Assembly: GCA_029964075.1 (NCBI GenBank)
Contig: CM057147.1
Location: 15,955,513-16,019,512 of the forward strand
Origin: Patiria pectinifera
Taxonomy: Eukaryota > Echinodermata > Asteroidea > Valvatida > Asterinidae
Length of the DNA: 64,000 bases
Direction: 5' to 3'
The notes under the pieces were generated by a model. The model ran no database searches. It was not told the DNA's origin and saw only the letters and a program-made list of their open reading frames with translations. The translations under genes and the position numbers were made by a program. This document shows, in pieces, positions 1-10,800 of the stretch. Within the stretch, counting starts at the first letter, position 1, and every line of letters starts with the position of its first letter.

Positions 1-310
1 CAATCCCTTAGTTCTCTTCCGGGGTCTCGGCGTCCCCGACCAATACACACTTCCTTCCCTGTCCATCCATATAACCCCGGAGGGCCAGGCACCATGTAAA
101 AGCAAAGAGCTAAGGGAGGAACAGGGCGGCCCCTAAGCCCTGATCCTCCGAGTGGACCACATGCCCTGAACCTGTACGAAGGCGCCAACCTGGAACTCAC
201 GGACAGTACCAGCCGCAGTGCTTACCGATTAAGCTAAGGTACAGTTGGTGATTTACGACGGGAAATTAAACATCTTATAATGACAGAATGCCCGCGTTGA
301 ACAGCAAAAA
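1..310. other. GC-moderate flank, nothing firm
   Basis: No ORF or exon is supported. On the minus strand the stretch around 190-240 (TTAGCTTAATCGGTAAGCAC) is faintly A-box-like and may be an older tRNA-derived remnant. Confidence 0.25.
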
Positions 311-380
311 GACACCGACGGGATTCGAACCCGGGCTCCGCGATTCGTGGACGGTGAATCGTACCACTAGGCCATTCGGC
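311..380 (-). repeat. tRNA-Glu-like element (pseudogene or SINE head)
   Basis: On the minus strand a 70-nt stretch has perfect RNA polymerase III boxes: A box TGGCCTAGTGG and B box GGTTCGAATCC, followed by a T5 run. The D and T regions resemble tRNA-Glu. However, the 5' and 3' acceptor halves do not pair in register, and the anticodon stem would need a loop of about 11 nt. It is therefore a decayed tRNA or a tRNA-derived SINE head, not a functional tRNA. Confidence 0.6.
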
Positions 381-670
381 CTCCTTAGAGTTCTTCTCAA
401 AACTATTTGTCTTAATAGTCGGACAAACATGGAACATTGCTGTGTGCATGACTACATCGTTTCGCTCAATAATGAGCCAACTGTTTTCATTAGTTTGCAA
501 AATTGTATACGTTAGCCTCGTTTGTAATTATCGTTACGAACAATAAATACTATTATTCTGTAGGTTTTCTTTTAAATAAGGCATCCGGTGCGTTCAGGGG
601 TGGATGCTGGGATTTTGGCGGGGGATCCAGGAGCGTGAGCTGTTCATATCCGATTGTTGTGGACAGAAGG

Positions 671-866
671 GGGGAAAGAATTCCATACTGGGCCACCACT
701 CAGAGCTCCTGCACAAAGTCTATGGGCCATGACAGAACATTTTAAAGTATTATCAAAGAATTTTTGCACTCCTTAAACAGTGTTTCTTCATCAGATTTAC
801 AACTTTTGGTACTTTTCAGGTCATATTAAGGAATATGAGTGGTGGCCCAGTATGGAATCCTTCCCT
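671..866. mobile_element. Foldback element, copy 1 (about 196 bp)
   Basis: Inverted arms of about 30 bp with the core TTCCATACTGGGCCACCACT at about 680-699 and its reverse complement near 839-860. The interior contains AAAGTCTATGGG and TTAAAGTATT, also present in the element at 5886-6084, so the two are related. It is non-coding. Confidence 0.6.
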
Positions 867-3040
867 ATTTCAACATTGTACAGACGTCTTTAAAAAGGAA
901 ACCATATTTTGTTTCCACGGATGTGTTTGCTAACACTGCAAATCAGAGGCCTCTATTCAGTTCGCTGTCCCAACAGTCCTTCATTAGGTTGGGCGGAGTG
1001 ATACATTGTATACATTGTACTGTAGAAAATAATATGAATGTATGCTTGTGTATTCATCAGACGCTACATGTGTGTATTTCGTTGCGAGTTAATTGGAATT
1101 CACCTAGGAAAATCAAGCTTTTCTCTTTATTATCCTGAATATTTTGGCATAACCTCATTTTTGTTTTATACAAAACTTGTTAAATAACGGAGTTTTATAA
1201 ACACTGAATTGGTTGCCATGGTAACAATGGGCATCCTACGTAATTGTTTCTGTACTGTATTGAGCTCTGGTAGAAGTTAAGAAAGATCACCGAATTGTAT
1301 AGAGATTAGCCAAAGCGTTCGGGAGTAATTACAATAAGTTTCATTTTGTGGGGGTTGTCGCCCCGCCCCCTGATACCCATAGGATTATAACGTTAATAGG
1401 GGTCTGGACATTCAAGGATAACCAATAATAAGCTACCACATTGAAAAGGCTAACATTATACAAACATATGCTAGAGATGTACAGCACTACAAAAAAAAGC
1501 AGCTAGATTTTGCCGCCTCGGGTGGTACCAATTGGTGAATTTTGGGGTCCTGGCCCGCGGACTAAAATACGCAAAGACATTCTCCTATGCTGGTGACAAA
1601 GATTTGCACAAAAACTTGTGGTGTTTTATTTCTCAACCAAGAAACTTTATTGCGTTCAAATTGGAAATACATCAAAACAAAATTGAACAAAAGTGAACTC
1701 ATTAACGAATCAAAAATGAAAAACATTACAATTTAAGTTCGAGGAAAACAATTAGAACAAAAGAATGTGAAGATGAAATGGTAAAGCCTCAATATTATTT
1801 TCATTTACTCTCAATATTATTTTCATCTACTCTTTAATATTGACTGTAATATATCAAAGGCGTTGTTCAATTTAAGGGAAAAGTCACTCTTTTTAATTTC
1901 ATGCCTAAGGCATGTACATATGGTCCACACTTTTATCAAACTTTGACCTTAACGATCTCCAACCAGCCAAACTCCATCACCAGGGTTTGTCGGAATCTGT
2001 TAGGATGAGTACTGCACTAGTAAACTGACTGTGCTTTGGGTGGATTAGGCGTACCACAAATAAACAGAGTCCAACTGTTTATGTGCACAGTTTACCATAT
2101 GGTGTTGGGATTTGCAAGGATTAGGAAGGTTCCTAAATCACCAAAGGGAGTTTGGGTTAATGATATTACACACAACTGTAACGGAAAATAACCCTCCAAT
2201 TGTAAAAAAAAAATTAACACAAAAATTCCATGCTGAGAGCTACACCACCCTCCTAGATTTGGATCCAACTTTCTTAAGAATACATATTGTACATTCCATT
2301 TGCTGATTACAGAGATATTATGGGGTATCAATTTTACAAGTACCCTGTACTCAATTTTCTTTCTATGGCACTGTGTGAGGTATTTCTTGTCATTTCTTCT
2401 TACACTTTTTTTCTATTTGACACTTGAAAGATTACATGACAATTTCAGGAAAACAAATGACCAAATAAGTACAAATGAATGCTTGGTTAAAAGATAACAA
2501 CAATTGTCCCAAATTAATGTACCTTCTAACAGAAAAGCACACTCAAACCAAGAATGAATTCAGCAGACATTTGATTGCAATTGGCAAGAAAAATTTTACT
2601 TTAAAGTGTAATTCAGCAACCCTAGCCTCTTATACTTATAATTATAACACCTCAGACCTCACCTACAGATTCTGTATGTTGATTGGCCGAGAGCGAGTCA
2701 CATGGTACTTTCTATTTTTTGCTATCTTTCTGTGCACGGCCAAAAGTACTAGCCGTAGCAATTAAAGTACTATACCATTAGCAACCAAAGTACTATACCC
2801 ATGGCGCGGTATTTGTGCGCAAATGCATGCTGCTGTGCGCGTTGAGCGTTGCGCGTATTGTTCCAAAGAGAGTGCGCCAAAGAGTTAGGTTCAAACATTT
2901 CGCGAAGGGGTGGTTTGGAAGCGAGAAAGACATTTCCCGCCAATTTTGTATTGAAAATGAAGTTCATTTAAACCATGTTCAGATTTAAACAATTTAAAAT
3001 GTCAAAACCATGCAGAATCTGTGGGTGAAGTGTTGTGAAA
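867..3040. other. AT-rich flank with no supported gene
   Basis: About 2.2 kb downstream of the GTPase gene. The open frames here are short and compositionally like random AT-rich DNA, and I see no exon, RNA gene or clear transposon end. Confidence 0.4.
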
Positions 3041-3199
3041 CAAATATTGAATGTTTTATCTCGTGGTGAAGTAAAACTAGCCTCCCTCTGTGATCTATGG
3101 AGCATTCTATTTTCCCTCGGCTTCGCCTCAGGAAAATAGAATGTCCATGGATCACCTCGGGAGGCTAGTTTTACTACACCACTCGAAGCATTCAATATT
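3041..3199. repeat. Long palindrome (arms of about 75 bp)
   Basis: The left arm (AAATATTGAATG, GTAAAACTAGCCTCC, ATTCTATTTTCC) is repeated as its reverse complement after a loop of about 8 bp at 3116-3123. The fold spans about 158 nt. It is probably a foldback transposon remnant. Confidence 0.75.
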
Positions 3200-3384
3200 T
3201 GTATACTATCGCAAACTGTCAAAAAACCTAACCCCTAGCTCTCTCAATAGCTTTTGTACTGGCTGGTCACTAACTACCAGACACCCCTATGGATTAAACC
3301 GTATAACTGTCAAAGCCTGTTGAAGTGGTTTGATAGATAGGTTGACCATTAATACTGGTAAAGCTTGTGTAGCAGCCATTTTAA

Positions 3385-3830
3385 CCCTGCGCAGCGTTTA
3401 CAAAAATTGTTTATCAGAACTCGCCAACGGTGGCCCTTTGGGCCACAGGTACTTCCCCGCACTACGCAAGACCCTATTCATGTCAAAACAACAAAAAGCC
3501 ACGTGCCAGACAGTGTCCAGGCAGTTGCCAGACAGTGCACTTAAAAGATAATGGACTGGCGGCTGTGGTTTGCGGCTATGAAGGGAGATGGCTGTGTCAA
3601 GTTACAGGTGTTTGTATATGTTTCAATGAGACTTGGCAGGAGGCCTGGTCGAAAGTTTGTTGACACGGCCTGGGTGAAGCCCTGGCTGCAAAGTTCATTG
3701 AACCAGCTTATTTGGCATGGGTCGAATGAGGATTAGATGGAAGGTGACCGTCATTGGCCCTCAAATTTTTTTTTATTAAAAAAATTCGGTCACCTGTGCA
3801 CCAAAGGTGCACATGTCACTCTGCGCAGGG
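3385..3830. mobile_element. piggyBac-like non-autonomous element, 446 bp
   Basis: The ends CCCTGCGCAG and CTGCGCAGGG are inverted and are flanked on both sides by TTAA (3381-3384 and 3831-3834). TTAA duplication and ends starting with CCC are hallmarks of piggyBac elements. The interior has short open frames without recognisable transposase, and GTGCACCAAAGGTGCAC forms a small palindrome near the right end. Confidence 0.65.
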
Positions 3831-4009
3831 TTAAAGGGCGATGCCTTTGTTTGGCTGGGATGCATGAGTGGACCTTTTGTGCCTTCATTGTTACTGAACT
3901 AAATCCATCATTGACAGGCACTCACCAGTGCTGACCCACCACATCTATCAATGTCAGTCAAGGCATATGGTACCCTCAGTTAACTTATAACTTCCACAGC
4001 CTGTCAATT

Positions 4010-4370
4010 TAGGCGATTCAGAATTCAGTGCGCCACCAAGAGTTTGCCATGGAGAGTTCACTTTGCCCAGTGCATTGTGGGAAATGGTCGACCAATTCGC
4101 AGCGCGGGATATTTGAAATTGTTTGTTTCTCCGGTCAGCAGTTTCCTTAAGCATATGATTCGAGTATCTGTTTGCCCTTTCCTTTTCTTGTTATCAATAT
4201 GGTGTTTTTTGTAAGGCGGCGGAACGCAATGCCACAATCTATAACATATTAGCTCAAGTTGTCTACTGACACTCCTCCAAATGGGCCATGTTTTGTCGAC
4301 AGTAAATATGAAAAATGGATTCTCCATGGCAACCTCTTGGTGGCGCACTGCATTGTGAATCTCCCGAATT
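4010..4370. mobile_element. Foldback element with GCGCCACCAAGAG arms, copy 1
   Basis: The inverted termini contain CAGTGCGCCACCAAGAG on the left and CTTGGTGGCGCACTG on the right. A second copy lies at 60514-60887 with the same interior (GGAGAGTTCA, AAATGGGCCATGTTTTGTCG). The open frames in the two copies are shadows of the shared repeat, not genes. Confidence 0.75.
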
Positions 4371-4788
4371 GTACCGGTATAAGACCAGTTTACAGACCTG
4401 TTAAAACTTGTCTAGATTTTGACATATAGGGTAACTCTCTACAGATTGTCACTGAGAGAGGGAGGGGGTTTATAATTATTAATATATTCAACTCAACTTT
4501 TTTAACCCCTGAATTAAACTGAATCACTTGAATTTTTCAAACTACCAAAACATTTCATCATTTTTCAATGCAAAAGATAACTAACCTAAGAAAACCCAAT
4601 GAAAAATCATGTAACCCGCACGCCGTCTAGTAAAATAGTTTCATACAAAAGATTTGTTTTATCCAAAATAGAGTTAACTTTCTACCATCAGATAAACCAG
4701 CAAAAAATTCTTCAGATTGTCAGCAGGCTCCTGCCCAGCCGAACTTGGTCGGGTCGGGTCAGGCGAGGTCAGAGGTCATCGCAAGGGG

Positions 4789-4845
4789 TCAATTCAGGTC
4801 ATGGGCAGCAACGCTCTGCTGTAGATACTCGGAGTACAGCTTTTC
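4789..4845 (-). CDS. GTPase exon j: C-terminus and stop
   Basis: 57 nt, acceptor GTCGCAG. It encodes EKLYSEYLQQSVAAHDLN and a TGA stop at 4789-4791. The SVAAHDLN end carries no recognised retention or prenylation signal. The 3' UTR continues to lower coordinates; no unambiguous AATAAA lies within 1 kb. The nearest, at 3772-3777, falls in a transposable element. Confidence 0.88.
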   Translation of the reverse strand, partial: EKLYSEYLQQSVAAHDLN

Positions 4846-7800
4846 CTGCGACAAAGACAAAAAAAACTATTAAAAAAACATTCAAAGTTGATGACGCTGT
4901 CTTGTGATGTCCTATGGTCTTGAACCCTAACCTTCCAAAATCCTCCAAAATCCTTTTGCAAAATGGAGGATTTTGCAGGATTGAGGCTACATGGCAAAAG
5001 TGTGTTGCCGATTTTGGAGGATGCACTGTGTCAAGGTCTTGGGCCAGACCTTGTGATGTTTGCTCTGCACAAATTTAGGTCTACATGTATATTATACAAA
5101 TGTACTTGAAATCCTCCGCACTGCTCCAGGATGTCACTGGCTCTGCCTCAACATATTGACAGTGATTGCCGGAGGATTTTGCAGGATTGAGGCAGTGGTT
5201 ACACCTCCAAGGATAACATTCAAGAAAAAACGGAGGATTTTGCAGGATTGAGGCTGTATGCTATTTTACATGGAGGCAGTTGAAGGATTTTGCAGGATTG
5301 CAGTTACATCCTAGCAAAAATGCCCAGTTTCTCGCACTAGAAAATGCAATTTTTTGACGCATTTTACAGTCGGTGCCATGTGAATCAACAAGGCTGGTTA
5401 TTTTCATGTTGCGCTTTGTCGTCTTCATCGTCTTTTTACCACAAAATTTCCCTCAAAAATTCAGAACCCTTACCTACATCTACGACATACCTGTGTTTTT
5501 TTTTAATGTCGCTGTCTAGTTTATCCAATAACCTAAAAGTGGATTTCTGTTCGCTTATAGGAACAGGGCCCGTAACTACACAATCGCCAAAAAAAAGTTA
5601 TGAAAAAAAAGTTATCTCAGCTTAACAATAACACTGCTTCTTACCTTAGTAGCCCTGACATGGTTTTGGACAAAGTCCTTCTGTTCGTTCAGCACTCGCT
5701 TCTGTTTCCGATTCAATGTCGGCTTCAGCCTACCAATGGATAATAGGAAAACAAGCTTGATCAACGTTGAAAGGTGTAAATTTCAACAACAAAAAACCAA
5801 AAAAATAACTGGAATCGGAACACATGAGTAAGTGGACTTGTGGGGGAAGGAGACATCTACAACACTATGAAGTCCAGACTGCATTGGGAAAGAATGTAGC
5901 ATCCAGACGCCACTTCAGCGGTTGTGTACAAAGTCTATGGAGAGTCAAGAATTTTTCTTAAAGTATTTCCTAACAAAATTTGAAATGTTTCTCAGTCCCA
6001 GATTCATGTCTTTTTGCAATTACTGGCCTTAATTGAGATGATATGTGAAGAAAAAAGTGGCGTCAGGTTGCAACATTCTTTCCCTGCATTGATTTGGGAG
6101 TTCGTGATCACATGCTGAAATGTTTGTACTCTACTAGTCGTATTCCAAGACTGGATTTGTTTTTATTTATCCTGAACTTGCGGCTGGTCCCCAGCAAGTG
6201 CCGTCAGGCCGCCAAGGAGTTAAAGGACACTTCCTACAAGATGAATTAAATCGTTGCGTCAGTGCAACAAGGTCGTAACTCGATTCTGCAACAAAGTCGT
6301 ATCTCGCGTATCGCAACTTCCATTGACTTTGTGCGTACATCCGGGTTATTTTAAACGAGATACGACCTTTCCACGTTGAAAACTTGCATTTCACGCACCT
6401 GATGTCACGCGCCATTTTAAGAGATACGACCTTGTTGCGTGGTCACGACAAAATCGTTTTTGAAACTTTGGTACTTTGACCCGAGAAATTCCAAGCGTGC
6501 CTCACGACCGCGTCAACTTGATTGGGTAATATCGAACCCTAGAAGTTCAGAAATTCAAGAAGTTCAAAAATATTTGTTCGTTTTTACTGAATTCCACAAA
6601 GGTTTCTGACCACAAATGCCAATGCCCTTTATTCCAGACAACTGATAGTAAAACTTCCAATCAATTCTACTAATAACTGATCTAGTCATTTGATAAGAAC
6701 CTCCCCCACCCACAAAATACGAGACAATGAGAAACAAAACAAAACAACGTACAAATGTGATCAAGAGAGCAGAATTTTCAGAGGTTATCACCTTCCCAGA
6801 CAAGGTTACATTACAAACTACCATGAGGTGCAGGACTATCAAAGGGACCAAAAAGGTTTGATTTGAGACAAGGGCAGAGGTACAAAATATGCTCTGAAAT
6901 CAAATTTCCCATCAGTATATCATTCAGAAACGGATGGAATAAGCCAGTTCGGTTTTCCAAAATAGTCTGGTGCACAGCTAGATTCGACATTTGTTTTTCC
7001 GGGAAAACCGAGGCAGATAAATGCACACAAGGCTATGGGGGACGTGGTAACAAAATCTGCATTCTGTGCAATTTTTTTTGGTGCAATCAAAAAGAGATGG
7101 AAATTTCATTCGCACAAAAGTTTGGACACACAAGACACCTAAAGACACTTCGCTGTTCAAAGTTTTTTTTGCACAATGTTACACTTCAGAACACGATGAT
7201 ATCTTCAATTTTGCTGGTACCCCGCTATGCTTTTGCACGCATACAATGAATTTTTTATCAAAAAATGTTGGAATCTTAATTGAGCTGGCATATTTGAGAA
7301 ACAGGTTTTTCAAAAAAATGAAAAGTTAAGCTGTGTAAGCTGCATGCGAATAATTCTCTAGATAATTAGCAATTGCACAAATCTTAGGGGAGTCAGCTTG
7401 GCACAGTGGTTCTTCCCATGCATTTCAACTTTGTGAAGCTGACTCCCCTAAGATTTGTGCAGTTGAACCAGTTACGAGTCCTTCCCAGACAGGTAGATTG
7501 GATTTTTCAGTCCCTAGCCCAATCCGTTTGGTTTTTCGTGGAAAAAAAATCATTCCTATTTTTGTGTCCCAATTCTTTAACTCAACATTTCATGTCCTCT
7601 TAAAAGCCAGGCAGTGTTTTTTAGTGTTGGCTTTTGTGCTTACGAGCCTCCATCTATTTCATAGGGATTTCATAGGAGTAAGCACAGCAAAGCAGCAAAA
7701 CCTCAGAAGAAAAGAAGAAGAAAACTTTGCTTAAATCAATACAAACAAATAGAAATCTCACACAGCGCAAACTGTAAGCACATTCACGGCATGAAATAGT

Positions 7801-10800
7801 GCTTAAGCAGCAGCATGATTTTCTGCTATAGTAAGCACAACTTTTCTGCTTACTGTTGAGCAGTGCTATGAAATTGGGCCCAGTTCATACCTCATGCAAT
7901 TTGAGGTTGGGAATTATTCGCTGCGGGTCGGCCGATTTGAAATGTGTTCAACTTTTGTGAAAATCGCAGCTCAAAAAATTGCTGTGACGTCACGAATTTG
8001 CATGGGCGTTTGCTTTTTGCGTCGAGCACGAACTGACATTTAGGCTTGTTCGGCCGAGTTGAATGTGTTCAACGTCTGTGAAAATCGCAGCTCGAAAAAT
8101 TGCTGTGACGTCACGACTTTGCATGGGCAAAAAATTTGCATTTTGTGTCGAGCATGAACTGACATTTAGGCTTTTTTTTGTTTTGTTTCGGAGCTATATG
8201 GTGTCTGTACATTGATGATATAAATAAATGTAAAAAAATCACAGTTTATCTGAAATTGACAGAAATTGTTCTTTGAAAATCAGACAAAATACCAACCTTG
8301 TTGACCATTTAGCCAGCACAAGCAGGAGGAGAGAGAACACTATGAGTCCAATGAGAGCGTGGAGATGGTAGTCCCTGGGTATAGATTCCCACATGGAACC
8401 GACTGGACGCTGCCCGAGAAATGATAAAGAGAGGATTGGCATCAGCAGGGATGTGGTGGAGTCCATCACAAATCCCTGCAAACCCATCTTAAGTTTCAAT
8501 TCAACTCACAAGCTATTCAAATGAGCTCTGACAAAGGCATTTATTTGTTACTGTTCATCCACTGTTACTTGTGACTGGATTTGTGACTGGACTTGTGATG
8601 GACTTGTGACTGGACTTGTGATGGACTTGTGATGGACTTGCGATATATTTGTGACTAGACTTGCGACTGGACTTGTGACTGGACTTGTGATGGACTTGTG
8701 ATGGACTTGCGATGGACTTGCGATTTATTTGTGACTGGACTTGTGACTGGACTTGTGACTGGACTTGTGACTGGACTTGTGACTGGACTTGCGATGGACT
8801 TGCGATTTGTTTGTGACTGGACTTGTGATGGTCTCGACTACCCCAGTTTGGGGGAGTTTGCCACTAACACTTTATCTACAAATAGATTCATTATGTTTAT
8901 TTTCTTCGCCATTAAGATTCATAAAAAGTTGAAGACAGAGAGTGAATCATCTGTTCTGTGGACACATTTTGAGCCATTGAAAGCATTATAAACAAAAATT
9001 GGTACTTTGATAGACAAAACACGCCACACATGCATTCATACAGTCGTACATAGTGTGCAGCCAACATCTTTGTACATTTGCTATGAAATTTGCTATACAC
9101 CATTCTGCGGTTTGATAAATTTCTCATTCATAAATACAACTACACTTCTTAGTTGCTCTAGTGACTTATTCCCAGACCATTGACAATGGGCATGTGAATG
9201 CGTACACATGCTTTGAGTTGCCATTTAGTTATTGGGCTCTTCCTTACTTTCCCCTTAGATTTTGGATATCATCAGATTTTATTTTGGCCGCCCCCCAAAA
9301 ATAGTTTGAGCCCCCTCAAAACAGGAACGTAAAAACCGACGGCCCTCTCTCATTAACCCTAACCCCTTGGGTATTTTTACTAGAAAGTATCCTAAATCTG
9401 GCAAAATCCATCAATTTTGCTATGCAATGTAATGTTGGTTGGTAGTGAGTCCATCAGAATCCACCAGTTAGCCAGGAGTAAATCTGTTGAGATCCTGAAT
9501 CCATCAAAGTCCCCCAACTGCTCAATGTGGAGGTATCCTGAATCCATCAAAATCCTGCAGGTACCGCTAGGATTACTGTCCTGAATCCATCAAAATCCCC
9601 CAACTTTTTCAATATGGAGGTATCCTGATTCCGCCCAAATCCTCCAAAACATGGGTGTGGATTTTGATGGATTCAGGTACGTAAGGGTTAAAAGACCAAT
9701 TTACCAAGTAGAGATTTAACGTCTCAGCTCCACCCTCTCCCAGCGTGGAAACCAAGATGTCCTTGGAGACATTACTGGCTAGGAAGTTGACGAGCAACAC
9801 AGCTGGCAGGAGGAGGCCTAGTAGGAAGAAGATGAAGCCCTTACCTCGGGCCCGAAGATTGTAAGAATTGGATACCCTTAGGATGCAAGAAAACACAAGG
9901 AAATGAAATAATGATTAGCTCGATTGAAAGAACATATTGTACACACATGCCTAAAGGCCCCTTTCCATATGCACGGTTTTTGGTCTGTTACGCACATGTG
10001 TTTTACTTTTATGGACACAAAACTTGACTTCATATTATAATTCATGTCCTTTTTCATGTGTACGTATATGTTACGTGTCCGTTCTGATTGGGCGTTTGGA
10101 TCGTCCGTTTCAATCGCTCCATGAGCGATTTTGACGCATACGCAAGCACAATAACCCCCTATCATTACCACCTTGTAATCAAAATGTTGGATCAACTGCA
10201 ATTAGAAATTTTTTTTTATTGGAGTGAATTCTTTTACTTTTAATAAGCTGCAGCTGCAATCGATAGACGCGTTTGGTTTTGACGGCTTGCCATTTCTGTT
10301 GCTAACCGAATTCTTTGTGCATTTTCTTTTTCCTACGTTGCTAACCTAATTCATTGGGCACACTTCACGTATCTGGTAAGGTAAATCATGCACGCAAAAC
10401 GCATCGCGAACGCAACGTAAAACATGCATATGGAAAGGCGCCTTCACTCCGCGGGCCTGGAGAATGTAAAAATCAGATGTAAAAAATGTGTATTGAAATG
10501 ATAAACTCAATTGCACTTTCATTACATTGCATTTACTCTGTTATGTATCCACAAAATCATAAGCTGGGTAGGTTTTGAAAGGCACAGGGAGTAACAGGCA
10601 GGGCAGTTTGGGGTGGTAAAAGACTCATTTAATAAATAAGCAGCTCTGCATGTAATACTGCAGTGCATGCCGCACATCAGTAGCAATAACAGGATTGTTT
10701 CAATTCCCCACCATCAAAATGGCGTGGGTAACTCTGCAAATTCTGGGTCCGAGCCCAGCCTGTGGGGATTATGGTGTGTGTGTGTCCTCAGGCAAGACAT

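Noticed and set aside
311-380. Functional tRNA-Glu gene
   Set aside because: Pol III boxes are perfect but the acceptor and anticodon stems do not form.
3772-3777. AATAAA on the minus strand as GTPase polyadenylation signal
   Set aside because: Lies about 1 kb beyond the stop inside a TTAA-flanked transposon; possible but not supported.
4058-4348. Minus-strand frame similar to one at 60473-60784
   Set aside because: Similarity is explained by the two copies of a foldback transposon, not by a gene family.
8698-8991. Thr-Gly-Leu-Val repeat peptide on the plus strand
   Set aside because: Frame of the 12-bp minisatellite, antisense to the gene and without splice support.
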